Assembly: GCF_003050965.1 (NCBI RefSeq)
Contig: NZ_QAOU01000001.1
Span: forward strand, 682,001 to 746,000
Reading direction: 5' to 3'
Origin: Nitrosospira sp. Nsp2
GTDB lineage: Bacteria > Pseudomonadota > Gammaproteobacteria > Burkholderiales > Nitrosomonadaceae
Length of the DNA: 64,000 nt
A program made the translations under genes and the position numbers. This document shows positions 1 to 8,043 of the stretch, in pieces (the stretch's first letter is position 1; the number at the start of each line of letters is the position of its first letter). The notes under the pieces were generated by a model. The model made no database searches. It was given only the letters and a program-made list of their open reading frames with translations, and had not been told where the DNA came from.

Positions 1-388
1 TTTCCGAGAAAAAGCCGCGGTAACTGACACATCCAACGGCTACAAAACACCATTTTTCTGGGTGCAGAGATAGCTCAGGGGTTGCGGAAACATTCCAGAT
101 TGCATAGCGCCGCCCGAGATCGGCGTACGTGGTAAAGCTCTGGTTATCCGGAAGCTTAAGATTTCGTATGGCAAATTCCCGCAGTTGGACGATCGTGGCG
201 AGAGAGCGTTTTAGCGCTGGCTCGGCATCGGGGTCGGCAATAACCGCGTGAATAGGTCGGATCTTGTTCCGGATATTCGAATGGCCATCCACCGCTTGAG
301 CGTAATAGCCGAGATTGGCGCAACCACCAAGCCAGACGGTAAGGCCAAGAGCGATCAGCCTCGATTTTGATGAAACTGTCCGCTTCAT
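1..388 (-). CDS. Putative lipoprotein aminopeptidase (PF10023-like), 3' part outside window
   Basis: Only the N-terminal ~129 residues lie in the window; no stop is reached before base 1. After the start at 388 (an in-frame ATG also sits at 397) come a signal peptide and a lipobox ending in GGCANLGYY, so this is probably an outer-membrane or periplasmic lipoprotein. The following text (QAVDGHSNIRNKIRP, a block with LREFAIRNLKLPDN, then YADLGRRYAIWNV and CVSYRGFF) is the conserved N-terminus of the predicted aminopeptidase family PF10023/COG4324. The zinc-binding part would lie beyond the window, so activity cannot be judged. Family assignment is from remembered motifs. Confidence 0.75.
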   Translation of the reverse strand, partial: MKRTVSSKSRLIALGLTVWLGGCANLGYYAQAVDGHSNIRNKIRPIHAVIADPDAEPALKRSLATIVQLREFAIRNLKLPDNQSFTTYADLGRRYAIWNVSATPELSLHPEKWCFVAVGCVSYRGFFSE

Positions 389-476
389 GATGGTCATTAA
401 ATTCGCCGGAGCGCTGGTCATGTTTCAATTCAGTTTAGCTCAGGTTCGCCCAGGTTAGGTTTGGGAGAACCGGGAG

Positions 477-1259
477 CTAAAGATGTAGCCCCCGCTGTTC
501 TTGTTCCTTGTCATGCAAAAAATGACCCTGCCGTAAAAACGAGCACACTTGTCGAGCCACCTCAGCGGACACAAGCATCTGCGAGTGGCTTACGTTCAGC
601 ACAATCTCGTCGCGTGCATTCCGAATTCGCGTTTCCTCAACTGTAACCACGCCATCATTAGGCTCCGGCAGGCGGGCTATCAGCCTGCCCGCCCCCAGGC
701 TCCTGCAACCGGCGATTACGCCAAGTTCATACGGATGATCGGGGGTTGTGTGCATTGCCCCAGCCTGATTCAGCCACTGTAACATGCTGCGTCCGAGGAT
801 GTGTCGTCCGGGTCCCCGGCGAGAAAGTTTGGTTCCCACCGAACACGCACCATAGGGGCTGCCCGCCAGTATCACGCGGCCCACTCGTGGCTCGGGAAAT
901 TCGGCGAGCATTTGCAGTATCAGCAGACCGCCAAGGCTGTGGCCAACAAAATGTATCCGAGAGGCAGCAAGACCGGCGACAAAACGCGAAAGAATCAAGG
1001 CGTTCCGGGACAGCGAGCTGGACATGGAAGGATACGAAAAGAAGGCAGTGTGGAAGCCGCACCGCCGCAGCCGCATTCCCATTGCGCTCATAACCCAGCT
1101 ACCCATCCACAGTCCATGAACGAGCACTATGGTGTCTGCCCCAGGTGCAGGGCAGGTGGCGTCCTGCGGTCGGCTGAAGCTTTGGTGGTCTTGCCGGCCT
1201 TGGTGATCTGGCGGCATTGGAATACCGGGACCCTTAGAGAAATACAGAAACGCGATCAT
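477..1259 (-). CDS. Alpha/beta hydrolase
   Basis: A 260-residue hydrolase of the alpha/beta fold. Visible are the oxyanion strand IVLVHGLW (~residues 43-51), the nucleophile elbow GHSLGG with Ser about 108, a likely acid in PNDGVVT (~200) and a late His in VSHSQML (~227). The layout resembles small lipase/esterase or PGAP1-like acyl hydrolases; the substrate cannot be read. No signal peptide is apparent, so cytoplasmic action is likely. The start is uncertain: ATG 1259 is used, but an upstream in-frame GTG (1265) and a later Met also exist and none has a clear ribosome binding site. It stands alone on the minus strand, convergent with nothing recognisable. Confidence 0.75.
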   Translation of the reverse strand: MIAFLYFSKGPGIPMPPDHQGRQDHQSFSRPQDATCPAPGADTIVLVHGLWMGSWVMSAMGMRLRRCGFHTAFFSYPSMSSSLSRNALILSRFVAGLAASRIHFVGHSLGGLLILQMLAEFPEPRVGRVILAGSPYGACSVGTKLSRRGPGRHILGRSMLQWLNQAGAMHTTPDHPYELGVIAGCRSLGAGRLIARLPEPNDGVVTVEETRIRNARDEIVLNVSHSQMLVSAEVARQVCSFLRQGHFLHDKEQEQRGLHL

Positions 1260-1410
1260 GCTCACAACCGACGTCCGTGGCAGTTGGGCGCGAAATCAAC
1301 CAACGGATTGCGGCGGGCTGCTCTTGGCGCCTCACCCGCCGAGGAATATTGTGACAGGAATGCCCCGGATCCTGATACAGGGTCGGGCAGGCCTGCCACA
1401 GTCACCAGCC

Positions 1411-1764
1411 TCAGGCTTTCGTCACCGCGCCATGGTCATCGCAATGACCATCGTGAGGATAATGGAGATGTCCATCGACCAGATAATCAATATGGTCGCC
1501 ATGCGGTACTGCCTCATGCCCACAGCCAGGCCCATGCACATGCTCCGACGCGTGTCCGGCGCATTCATGCTCAGGCGTGCAGTTTTGCGGATTGGACGAG
1601 GTTATGCCAATCACATGTTCGTCGATATGGCCTTCGTGCGGATGATGCAAATGGCCGTCGTGCAGATAATCGATATGGTCATCGTGCATGATCCCGGTGT
1701 GGCCGCACTGCGGCCCATGCGGATGATCATGATTTTCGTGCTGCTGAGAGGTACAATGGCTCAT
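1411..1764 (-). CDS. Histidine-rich metal-binding protein with an internal duplication
   Basis: A 117-residue protein about one quarter histidine. Two ~35-residue units follow each other: the first has HGPQCGH, DDHIDYLHDGHLHHP and EGHIDEH, the second HGPGCGH, GDHIDYLVDGHLHYP and DGHCDDH. A linker with four Cys/His positions (NCTPEHECAGH) separates them. Such sequences bind Zn, Ni, Co or Cu and usually act as metal buffers or chaperones; which metal is not visible. There is no signal peptide. The start at 1764 was chosen because GAGGAAA (1771-1777 on the complementary strand) sits 6 nt upstream; the longer frame from 1812 has no such site. No transporter or metalloregulator gene is adjacent. 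Confidence 0.7.
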   Translation of the reverse strand: MSHCTSQQHENHDHPHGPQCGHTGIMHDDHIDYLHDGHLHHPHEGHIDEHVIGITSSNPQNCTPEHECAGHASEHVHGPGCGHEAVPHGDHIDYLVDGHLHYPHDGHCDDHGAVTKA

Positions 1765-2182
1765 TGATAATTTCCTCATAAAATGCTGCATAGTTAAACA
1801 GGCCGCCCTCAAAGCAACGCTCTGTCAGCTGTGATAAAATTGAGCGTTTTCGGCTTTACAATCCCGGCATCGCCATCGTAGAAAACCAGCTACAACTGTA
1901 GCCGCCGATTCTGAGTATCCACACAGTGCGCTGCCGCTAACCGCGCAGCCCTGCTCAGCGGTGGTCAAGTGTAAATTTGACAGATTCAGTCGTGTACAGT
2001 TCCCTTCCGGCAGTACGGATAAATACGGCAAGGCGCGCAGCGCCGGCAGTGTCGGAGAGCGTGTAGCGCTGTGTAGCGCTGTGTAGCGCTGTGTCTATTC
2101 TATAGGGAGACTATAGGGAGAATCATTGAGAGGCTCGGGGACCGACCCCTCCTCACGCGCGGGAACCACGGGAGAAAAAAGG
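1765..2182. other. Intergenic region without a supported gene
   Basis: About 420 bases between the divergent His-rich gene and homospermidine synthase. It must hold both promoters, but no convincing -35/-10 pair was found. A TTGACA occurs at about 1977-1982 without a good -10 partner. The right end carries the small tandem repeats listed separately. Confidence 0.4.
2061..2121 (+). repeat. Short tandem repeats upstream of homospermidine synthase
   Basis: Three perfect copies of GTGTAGCGCT (2061-2090) are followed by two perfect 11-bp copies of CTATAGGGAGA (2100-2121). They lie 60-120 bases before the start codon, where promoter or leader sequence is expected. Whether they regulate the gene or are replication-slippage products is not known. 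Confidence 0.8.
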
Positions 2183-3601
2183 ATGAAGACATATAACCGC
2201 TTCGCGCATTTGCCGGGCAACCTGGTGATGGTGGGTTTCGGCAGCATTGGCCAGGCCGTGCTTCCCTTATTGTTTCGGCATCTTGATTTGCGTCCGGAGC
2301 AGATTCGGATTATTTCGGCGGGCGAAAACGGCGGGGAGGTCGCGCAGGAGTTCGGGGTGTCATTCACTCCCCAAGCGCTCACTGAAGAAAATTATCTCGA
2401 AGTGCTTGAGCCTTGCCTGCACAAGGGCGATTTTCTTCTCAATCTATCGGTGGATGTCTCAAGCCTTGCGTTAATCGAGTTATGCTTTCGGCGTGGTTCG
2501 CTGTACCTGGACACGTGCATTGAGCCGTGGCTGGGAGGCTATACCGATATGTCGCTGACTCCGTCGTTACGTTCCAACTACGCCTTACGGGAACACGCGC
2601 TTGCCTTCAGGCGGCGAACCGGCGGAGGTCCTACCGCTGTGCTATCCCACGGCGCCAATCCGGGCCTGGCCTCTGCCTTCGTCAAACAGGCGCTCCTCAA
2701 TATCGCCACGGATACAGGCGCGACCGTAAGCGCGCCCGCGAGCCGCACCGATTGGGCCGAGCTTGCGCGAGCCCTGGACATCAAAGTCATTCATATCGCC
2801 GAGCAGGATACCCAGGTCAGCAGCCGACACAAACAGCCGGATGAGTTTGTCAACACCTGGTCAGTATTCGGTTTTGCCGGAGAGGGATTACAGCCTGCGG
2901 AGCTGGGCTGGGGCACGCATGAGCGCCATTGGCCAGAGGAGGGCGGTCGGCACGAATTTGGATGTGATTCGGCCATCTATCTCAACCGCCCTGGCGCCGC
3001 TACGCGTGTGCGCAGCTGGGTCCCGCTTGGCGGGCCCTATCATGGGTTTCTGATCACGCATGGCGAGTCCATTTCGGTGGCTGATTATCTGACCTTGAGA
3101 GACGACAAAAAAGTAGTCTACCGCCCCACGGTACACTACGCGTATCATCCTTGCCCTGACGCCGTGCTTTCCGTCGACGAATTTGCCGGCAGGAACTGGC
3201 GTGCGCAGGCAAAAGAACGGGTGATCCGGGACGAGATCGTAAGCGGTATCGATGAGCTGGGCGTACTGCTGATGGGGCATGCGAAGTGCGCTTACTGGTA
3301 CGGGTCGCGCCTGTCGATCCAGCAAGCCAGGCAGCTTGCGCCATATAACAATGCCACCAGCCTGCAGGTAGGAGCCGGGGTACTGGCAGGCATGGTGTGG
3401 GCGCTTTTGAACCCTCAGGCGGGAGTGGTGGAGCCAGACGAAGTTGACCATCAGCTCATACTCGAGATCGCGAGACCATATCTGGGAGAGGTTGTGGGGG
3501 TATACAGCGACTGGACACCGCTGCGTGAAAGGGGGTGGCCCTTCGCTGAAGAGGTGGATAGCAGCGATCCATGGCAATTCAAGAATATCCGGGTGACATG
3601 A
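2183..3601 (+). CDS. hss: Homospermidine synthase
   Basis: A 472-residue enzyme of the bacterial homospermidine synthase family, which makes sym-homospermidine from putrescine (or spermidine plus putrescine) with NAD+ as prosthetic group. The Rossmann motif VMVGFGSIGQAVLP follows a short N-terminus; LDTCIEPWLGGY, VLSHGANPGLASAFVKQAL, GFAGEGLQPAELGWGTHE and QVGAGVLAGMVWAL are family signatures seen in order. Length matches the usual ~475 residues. The start at 2183 has GGAG 8 nt upstream; an upstream in-frame start at 2126 adds residues with no family similarity. It is monocistronic and followed immediately by a terminator. Confidence 0.93.
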   Translation: MKTYNRFAHLPGNLVMVGFGSIGQAVLPLLFRHLDLRPEQIRIISAGENGGEVAQEFGVSFTPQALTEENYLEVLEPCLHKGDFLLNLSVDVSSLALIELCFRRGSLYLDTCIEPWLGGYTDMSLTPSLRSNYALREHALAFRRRTGGGPTAVLSHGANPGLASAFVKQALLNIATDTGATVSAPASRTDWAELARALDIKVIHIAEQDTQVSSRHKQPDEFVNTWSVFGFAGEGLQPAELGWGTHERHWPEEGGRHEFGCDSAIYLNRPGAATRVRSWVPLGGPYHGFLITHGESISVADYLTLRDDKKVVYRPTVHYAYHPCPDAVLSVDEFAGRNWRAQAKERVIRDEIVSGIDELGVLLMGHAKCAYWYGSRLSIQQARQLAPYNNATSLQVGAGVLAGMVWALLNPQAGVVEPDEVDHQLILEIARPYLGEVVGVYSDWTPLRERGWPFAEEVDSSDPWQFKNIRVT

Positions 3602-3603
3602 TG

Positions 3604-3629
3604 TCCGGGTGGGCGCGCACCCGGATTTT
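3604..3629 (+). terminator. Rho-independent terminator after homospermidine synthase
   Basis: An 8-bp perfect stem (TCCGGGTG at 3604-3611 with CACCCGGA at 3618-3625) with a 6-nt GC loop is followed by TTTT. It starts two bases after the stop codon. Confidence 0.75.
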
Positions 3630-3762
3630 GGGCAAAAAGCCCGCCGTGCAGGCATTTGGGCGGAGTTGCGATTCAGTCCGTTAACGCTCGCTATATTGTT
3701 GGGCTTCCGATTGAATATATCGCCCTGATAGGGACGAGTTTTTGAGTAAAACCGCGCACGGC

Positions 3763-4010
3763 CATTTGTCCACAATTCCTGTGGATAAGTTTGTGGGTAA
3801 CCTATGGACGGGGTAGGTAAGTCATCTTTTTGTAACACTATTTTCTTGCATGGCTATTTTTTATACTTTATGAAAAAAGGTTTTAATTTCAAATACATAT
3901 TTTATTGCCTCTGATTAAAAGTTTTTTTCTCGACGCTATTTTAACTGCTGGCTGGCGTTACGGCGCAGCTCGAAACGGATGTGGATTAATGGCAAATGTC
4001 AATAGAAATG
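3763..4010. repeat. Repeat copy A with facing DnaA-box-like sites
   Basis: First copy of a diverged direct repeat (second at 4871-5104). The conserved core has TTGTCCACA (3766-3774) facing TGTGGATAA (3780-3788); the latter is a perfect reverse complement of the DnaA-box consensus TTATCCACA. A third box-like site TGTGGATTA lies at 3980-3988. Between them is AT-rich sequence (3840-3960). No gene is seen from 3630 to 4319. Confidence 0.7.
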
Positions 4011-4319
4011 TCGGTCTATTAATCTAAAATTTAATGGTCCTTTCGACTCCCGAATTGATCCACAAGTATGAGATTCACGCACTCGGCTGCGATCTAACCG
4101 GAGACCTTGATTGCCTGCGAAAAACGTTCTCCCATTGCTGAGAGATAAACAACGTATATAATTTTGAGAACCGTCTTCGCGGGATGGATGACGGGGTTGA
4201 CCCCGGCGCGGTCATTCGTATACTCGTATGTCCCGGATCGACCCCGGCTATGCGAAATCTCTCCGGCCCAGAGCGCGGTAGAGGTTGATAAGATACTTAA
4301 TAATCAAGGAGTGCAAAAA

Positions 4320-4547
4320 ATGGAAATCGAGTGGAAGATAGTTGATGAACATCATCAAGAGGTCTTCGTCAATCAACACGTGCGCGGCCTGCTCTGGATT
4401 ACATCGGCCGGTTTCTCATTTTGGCACAGCTATCCCAACCCCGGCGTGGTTCTGTCGCAGGCGAAAACGGTGGATGAGGCCAAAAAAATTGTAGAAGCTG
4501 CGCTGCGTTTGGAGGAATACGAAAACCCCCTGGCGGATAAACCGTAA
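4320..4547 (+). CDS. Hypothetical 75-residue protein
   Basis: Not recognised. The protein begins MEIEWKIVDEHHQEVF, contains GLLWITSAGFSFWHSYPNPG and ends with an acidic/basic helix (ETVDEAKK-like, then ALRLEEYENP). It looks like a small soluble cytoplasmic alpha/beta protein. The start is fixed by AAGGAG at 4306-4311, 8 nt upstream; a longer in-frame extension to 4164 has no ribosome binding site and low-complexity codons. It sits between the two copies of the DnaA-box repeat, with no operon partner. Confidence 0.6.
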   Translation: MEIEWKIVDEHHQEVFVNQHVRGLLWITSAGFSFWHSYPNPGVVLSQAKTVDEAKKIVEAALRLEEYENPLADKP

Positions 4548-4870
4548 TCGAACATACAGTAGCGCCTAAGGATAATAAACCGTTCGCAGCCCTTCCGCCG
4601 GCGCGAGCTGTCGCATATATCGATGAATCACCCGGAAGGCTCGGCAAAATCCGGGACTCGATCCCGGTACCGGTCTATAGGGTCATGCATGTAAACCCGA
4701 TTAAGTAACCATCCGCGTTAATTTCCTTCGACGGTCGCGGTTTCAACAAGGGCATTTGTGCCGGTATTTAGACAGCTCGCAAACTTTTTGTTGGGCGGTT
4801 TTGTACCAACTCAAGCTGCTGGTTTATCCAATCCATGAGCTTTTCCTGTTAAGTTACAGTCTGAGCGTCT
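4548..4870. other. Intergenic spacer, nothing recognised
   Basis: Mixed-composition sequence between the 75-residue gene and repeat copy B. No open frame with a ribosome binding site, no tRNA fold and no terminator could be supported. Confidence 0.4.
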
Positions 4871-5104
4871 CATTGTCCACAATTCCTGTGGATAAGTTTG
4901 TTGATAAGCTATGGACACGGAGGCTAAGTCACGTCCCTGTAACAATATTTTCTCGTTTGGCTGTTTTTTCATCTATGTAAAATACCTTTAAATTTCAACC
5001 TCTTGTAAATCATATTCTGCTCTACGCCGGTCCTGCCGGGCTGCCCTGATCATTGTTCTAATGAAATTCCAAGTGTGGATTACTATGGGAATGTCAAGAG
5101 AAAT
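4871..5104. repeat. Repeat copy B with facing DnaA-box-like sites
   Basis: Second copy of the repeat at 3763-4010. It has TTGTCCACA at 4873-4881, the consensus-reverse TGTGGATAA at 4887-4895 and TGTGGATTA at 5074-5082, in the same order and orientation as copy A. The first ~130 bases align over most positions; the middle has diverged, and similarity returns around the third box. Confidence 0.7.
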
Positions 5105-5330
5105 TTGATAGGAAAACTTTAAGAAATTTTCCACGGCGTGTGGGTAAAACCAATCCCGTGCGGGTCAATGCAGGGTGGTCATTCATGGGATCGGAGCGAT
5201 TTTCCAAGTCGCGGTACGTTCGCCGACCGACAAAATGTGCGGCAACGAACAGTTACAGCTACAGTTTCTGGTTATGCTTTGGTCGTGGTAGCCTTTTATA
5301 ACTTTTATAAACGAAAGAAAGGAAAACACG

Positions 5331-5492
5331 ATGAAAAATATAAAATTGTTCGCAGTAGCGGTCGCGGTTACCGCACTCACCGGCTGCATATCGATCGGTT
5401 CAAAAGAGCCTGGCCCTCAAGGCCCCCCCGGTCCGAAAGGCGATTCCGGCAACACTGAAAAAGTAATCGTTGTTCCCGAGAAACGGTATTAA
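5331..5492 (+). CDS. Tiny collagen-like lipoprotein (53 residues)
   Basis: Begins MKNIKLFAVAVAVTALTGC: a lysine-containing n-region, a hydrophobic core and a lipobox LTGC, so the mature protein should be a lipoprotein of only ~35 residues. After the lipidated Cys comes a short run of Gly-X-Y triplets (GPQGPPGPKGDSG), then a charged tail ending EKRY. An AAAGGA-type ribosome binding site lies ~7 nt before the ATG. Similar small GXY lipoproteins exist in Gram-negative bacteria, but no function is known to me. It is monocistronic and ends ~330 bases before the tRNA. Confidence 0.7.
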   Translation: MKNIKLFAVAVAVTALTGCISIGSKEPGPQGPPGPKGDSGNTEKVIVVPEKRY

Positions 5493-5779
5493 AAACCCAA
5501 GTCAGAAAAATCGCCGGCGCGTTGCATGGCCATCGCAGCTACAGCTGCGCGCCGGCGCTCCAGTCCGTCCGTTTCATATAGGGCCGTCATTCACCCGGTT
5601 ACTCTGCTACACGAGGCTGGACGTCCGCATGGCAGGGCAAAACCAATCACGAATATAATTACCGCGACTCGCTGCGAAGGGGAAAAGGAACGCTCCGTCC
5701 GTCGATGCAATTCGTCACCTGGACCCATCGTTATTGGGGCCATAACTCGCCCATTCGCGGAATACTTCGCCTACACGCA
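5493..5779. other. Intergenic region with a strong nested hairpin
   Basis: No gene is supported. CGCCGGCGCG (5512-5521) pairs with CGCGCCGGCG (5548-5557), and inside the loop CGCAGCT pairs with AGCTGCG. There is no T-run, so it is not a standard terminator; it could still end or stabilise the upstream transcript. Confidence 0.5.
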
Positions 5780-5809
5780 TTGACCAGCTTGCCTCAAGCT
5801 ATTAGTATA
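5780..5809 (+). promoter_or_regulatory. Candidate tRNA-Asn promoter
   Basis: TTGACC (5780-5785), an 18-nt spacer and TAGTAT (5804-5809) lie just upstream of the tRNA, placing a start about 8 nt before its first base. Confidence 0.45.
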
Positions 5810-5823
5810 TGCACCTCTCCAAT

Positions 5824-5899
5824 TCCCCGATAGCTCAGTCGGTAGAGCGACGGACTGTTAATCCGCAGGTCCCAGGTTCGAGCCCTGGTCGGGGAGCCA
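5824..5899 (+). tRNA. tRNA-Asn(GTT)
   Basis: A 76-nt tRNA with encoded CCA. The acceptor TCCCCGA (5824-5830) pairs with TCGGGGA (5889-5895). The D-arm GCTCAGTCGGTAGAGC, anticodon loop CTGTTAA (anticodon GTT) and T-arm with GGTTCGAGCC are all intact. It stays complete after integration because the phage carries the 3' half in its attachment site. Confidence 0.97.
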
Positions 5900-5902
5900 A
5901 TA
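5855..5902 (+). repeat. attL
   Basis: 48 bases starting CTGTTAATCC and ending GAGCCAATA, covering the tRNA anticodon loop through three bases past CCA. They are repeated exactly at 47452-47499. Confidence 0.95.
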
Positions 5903-5935
5903 GCCATAAGGGTTTCAGGCGATTTGGCAGTAATA

Positions 5936-5969
5936 TTCCGCTCCGCAAAAGCGGTTCCGCTCCGCAAAT
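5936..5969 (+). promoter_or_regulatory. Candidate arm-type integrase sites, left end
   Basis: A direct repeat TTCCGCTCCGCAAA, with copies starting at 5936 and 5955 (19-bp period), lies between attL and the integrase stop. The same TCCGCAAA core recurs in both orientations at the right end of the prophage. Confidence 0.55.
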
Positions 5970-5983
5970 ATCCTCAGAATATG

Positions 5984-7069
5984 TTATTTGGTTGGGGTAA
6001 CAATCTGCCCGAGCCTAACGTAATGCTCGGTCATTTTGACGGAAGAATGACCTAACTGGCGTTTTGCTTCCACCAGTCCGTCGCTGTCTGCTTTCTCCGT
6101 TCCTGCCTTCGCACGCAGATCCCGGAACTGAAATCCCCTAATCCTTTCCGCAAGATCGGCTTGGCCGCCCTGATCAGCGGCTGCCGCCGCCTTGATTCTT
6201 GCACGCTCGAAGCCATTGTCCAGGCCCGATGTGGTTAACGCATACCCACCTTTCGAGATGATCAGCGCCAGGTTGCGTACACTGCCTCCGCGTTTCCTTT
6301 CCAGGAAGGTCTCAATCAGTCGCCCCAACGCGTTGGGCACACCATCTTTCGTTAACATCAAACGCAATTTCTTCCCGCCCTTGCCCTGCTTCACAGCCAG
6401 GGTGCCATCGCGGATATCCGTCTCGCGCATCTTGAGCGTGTCCGCCGGACGCTGCCCCGTGAGGTAAGCGAGATCCATCGCATCCCGCACGGCTTGACTG
6501 GCGCAAGCCTTCACCGCACTGAATACGTCATCGTTGATGTAGACGTCACGCCCCGGTTCCTTGTATCCCTTCACACCCTTACAGGGGTTCGCTAAGGCGG
6601 TGAGGCCCCGCTCGCGGGCGTAATTCCAGATATGTGATAGGAGCGCCTTCTCCCGGTTAGCCCTCACCTTGGCCGTGGCTCCTCGCCAGTCCAGATACTG
6701 GCGGACGTGGAGCGGCTCGATCTCGTCGAGGTTGCATGGTGGGTCGTCGAAGAACTTGTAGAGGTTTTGGAGCTCGGTGAGATTGTCTTTTTGGGTGCGG
6801 GGCGCCTTGGTCGGGATGACTTCGCGCTGGTAGCGCTCTGCCACTTGGCGAAAGGTGACGGCGGGTGCCGTGGCGGTAACCGTCAACTCTGCCCATTGGC
6901 GCACGGCTTCGGTGTAGTCAGGGCCAAGGGGTAGTTCCTTGCGCGGCTTCGCTCCGGTATCCAGGTAATAGAAGACTCGTCCAGATTTTTGAACGCGAGC
7001 CCTCATACCCTTGGGGAGATTTAGATTAACTGTTGGTCGGCGTCCCATCGATCTATTCTGACTGTTCAT
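5984..7069 (-). CDS. int: Tyrosine recombinase (phage integrase)
   Basis: 361 residues. The N-terminal half has an AP2-like/SAM-like DNA-binding part (FYYLDTGAKPRKELPLG, then a core-binding helical region ~70-165). The catalytic domain shows Arg207 in TGQRPADTL, Arg319 in FRDLRAKAG, His341 in QLGHSS and the nucleophile Tyr350 in EHYVRLG. It would integrate the phage at tRNA-Asn. The stop lies ~80 bp inside attL, the usual place. It is the last gene of the leftward operon; its ATG overlaps the previous stop (TAATG), so it is translationally coupled. A diverged, broken copy lies outside attR. Confidence 0.95.
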   Translation of the reverse strand: MNSQNRSMGRRPTVNLNLPKGMRARVQKSGRVFYYLDTGAKPRKELPLGPDYTEAVRQWAELTVTATAPAVTFRQVAERYQREVIPTKAPRTQKDNLTELQNLYKFFDDPPCNLDEIEPLHVRQYLDWRGATAKVRANREKALLSHIWNYARERGLTALANPCKGVKGYKEPGRDVYINDDVFSAVKACASQAVRDAMDLAYLTGQRPADTLKMRETDIRDGTLAVKQGKGGKKLRLMLTKDGVPNALGRLIETFLERKRGGSVRNLALIISKGGYALTTSGLDNGFERARIKAAAAADQGGQADLAERIRGFQFRDLRAKAGTEKADSDGLVEAKRQLGHSSVKMTEHYVRLGQIVTPTK

Positions 7070-7272
7070 TATGCGCTCCGCAAGACTTTGGGTTGCCAGC
7101 GCGGCTTTGGCTGCTTCTCCTGCTGCTTTGATTCAAGCGCCGATCGCACCACAACCGGCCTCCCAACGGCGTTCACGTAGAAGGGAATGCCCATCGTGCG
7201 CAGCTGGGCGACCTGAGCGCCCTTGAGCTTGCGTCCGGTCAGCGTGGCGATCTCTTCAGGGGTGAGGAACAT
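7069..7272 (-). CDS. DUF4224 family phage protein
   Basis: 67 residues beginning MFLTPEEIATLTGRKLKGAQ and continuing with MGIPFYVNAVGRPVVVRSALE. This is the DUF4224 signature, found beside integrases of many proteobacterial prophages. The fold looks like a small winged helix, so an excisionase or recombination-direction role is plausible but unproven. It overlaps the integrase start by one base and the upstream gene by 17 bases. Confidence 0.8.
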   Translation of the reverse strand: MFLTPEEIATLTGRKLKGAQVAQLRTMGIPFYVNAVGRPVVVRSALESKQQEKQPKPRWQPKVLRSA

Positions 7273-7450
7273 GTCCTGCCAACCTCAGCAATGCCACGCC
7301 CTGTGAGTAGCGCGGTTCACTTTTTCCAGCCTGCCAATCGTGGAGTGTGCTTTCGGCTGCGCAGACCTTGGCCGCGATAACTTTGCGCGGCCATCTATGT
7401 TTACGCTTGATAGTCAGGACGACCTGGCGCCAGTCGATGGGTTCAGTCAC
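7256..7450 (-). CDS. Small helix-turn-helix phage protein
   Basis: 64 residues. The segment VIAAKVCAAESTLHDWQAGKSEPRYSQGVALLRL reads like a Cro/C1-type HTH in which the second helix is AESTLHDW; this is a reading of pattern, not a database match. It overlaps both neighbours by a few bases in the leftward operon, so it may regulate integrase or excision. Confidence 0.55.
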   Translation of the reverse strand: MTEPIDWRQVVLTIKRKHRWPRKVIAAKVCAAESTLHDWQAGKSEPRYSQGVALLRLAGHVPHP

Positions 7451-8043
7451 GGCTCGATCCTTTTGAACTCAAGCACCCACACCCACGGATTCTTATCCCA
7501 CGATCCCGCGCCGTTGATGGTTTCCCATAGCCCGGCATATTCCGTATAGCCTGACTCTCCGCCGGTTACGTCACCGTCAGATCCTAAGCAACCTTCAGCC
7601 CAAGCATCTTCTTCGCTGATTTCGTGCAAGCGCTCGACGCGAACGGCAGTGATCTCAAGCAGGATGCGGGAAGCCCAACGGGGCATGAAAATTGACGGAC
7701 GCCATTTACCATGGCAAGTAGCGTAGCCTGTTTCGGTACCGTTCAGGGACGCTTTCCACCACAACCCGGTGTCGTCACATTGGGACGGTGGAAGATAATC
7801 CTGATCTGGCCTTGCCGCCCACGTCTCCTTCACCCATAGCCGGTCGCCGGGTTGACCGTAGGGGCAATTAATCATGTCCAGCACATGCCCCTTGCGGTCC
7901 ACCCTCTCCCACTGACGCCCCAGCCACAGGCGGAAGCCTAGAACGGATGCCGGATTCTTCATTGCCCGCCACGTCTGCGTCTTGCTACCGTCGAGCAGGG
8001 CTCGAACCATCGGACCCGAGAAAATGATTCCGCGCTCTTTCAT
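7447..8043 (-). CDS. ASCH-like phage protein
   Basis: 198 residues starting MKERGIIFSGPMVRALLDGSKTQTWR, the typical opening of a phage family with an ASCH/PUA-like beta-barrel. Further on are YGQPGDRLWVKETWA, IFMPRWASRILLEITAVRVERL and WAEGC, also characteristic. ASCH domains are thought to bind RNA or modified nucleic acid; the phage role is unknown. It has 4-base overlaps with both neighbours. Confidence 0.65.
   Translation of the reverse strand: MKERGIIFSGPMVRALLDGSKTQTWRAMKNPASVLGFRLWLGRQWERVDRKGHVLDMINCPYGQPGDRLWVKETWAARPDQDYLPPSQCDDTGLWWKASLNGTETGYATCHGKWRPSIFMPRWASRILLEITAVRVERLHEISEEDAWAEGCLGSDGDVTGGESGYTEYAGLWETINGAGSWDKNPWVWVLEFKRIEP

Noticed and set aside
727-1062. Several long frames opposite the alpha/beta hydrolase
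   Set aside because: They are antisense shadows of the hydrolase and lack starts with a ribosome binding site.
1825-2031. 68-codon frame on the minus strand
   Set aside because: No ribosome binding site, no recognisable domain, and composition like the flanking noncoding DNA.
2100-2121. Twofold CTATAGGGAGA resembling the end of a T7 promoter
   Set aside because: Only the initiation part of the consensus is present; the upstream recognition bases are absent and no T7-like polymerase gene is near. Kept only as a repeat.
3763-5104. Chromosomal origin oriC
   Set aside because: Few boxes, no dnaA/dnaN/gidA neighbours and a duplicated arrangement; it is reported as a DnaA-box element rather than oriC.
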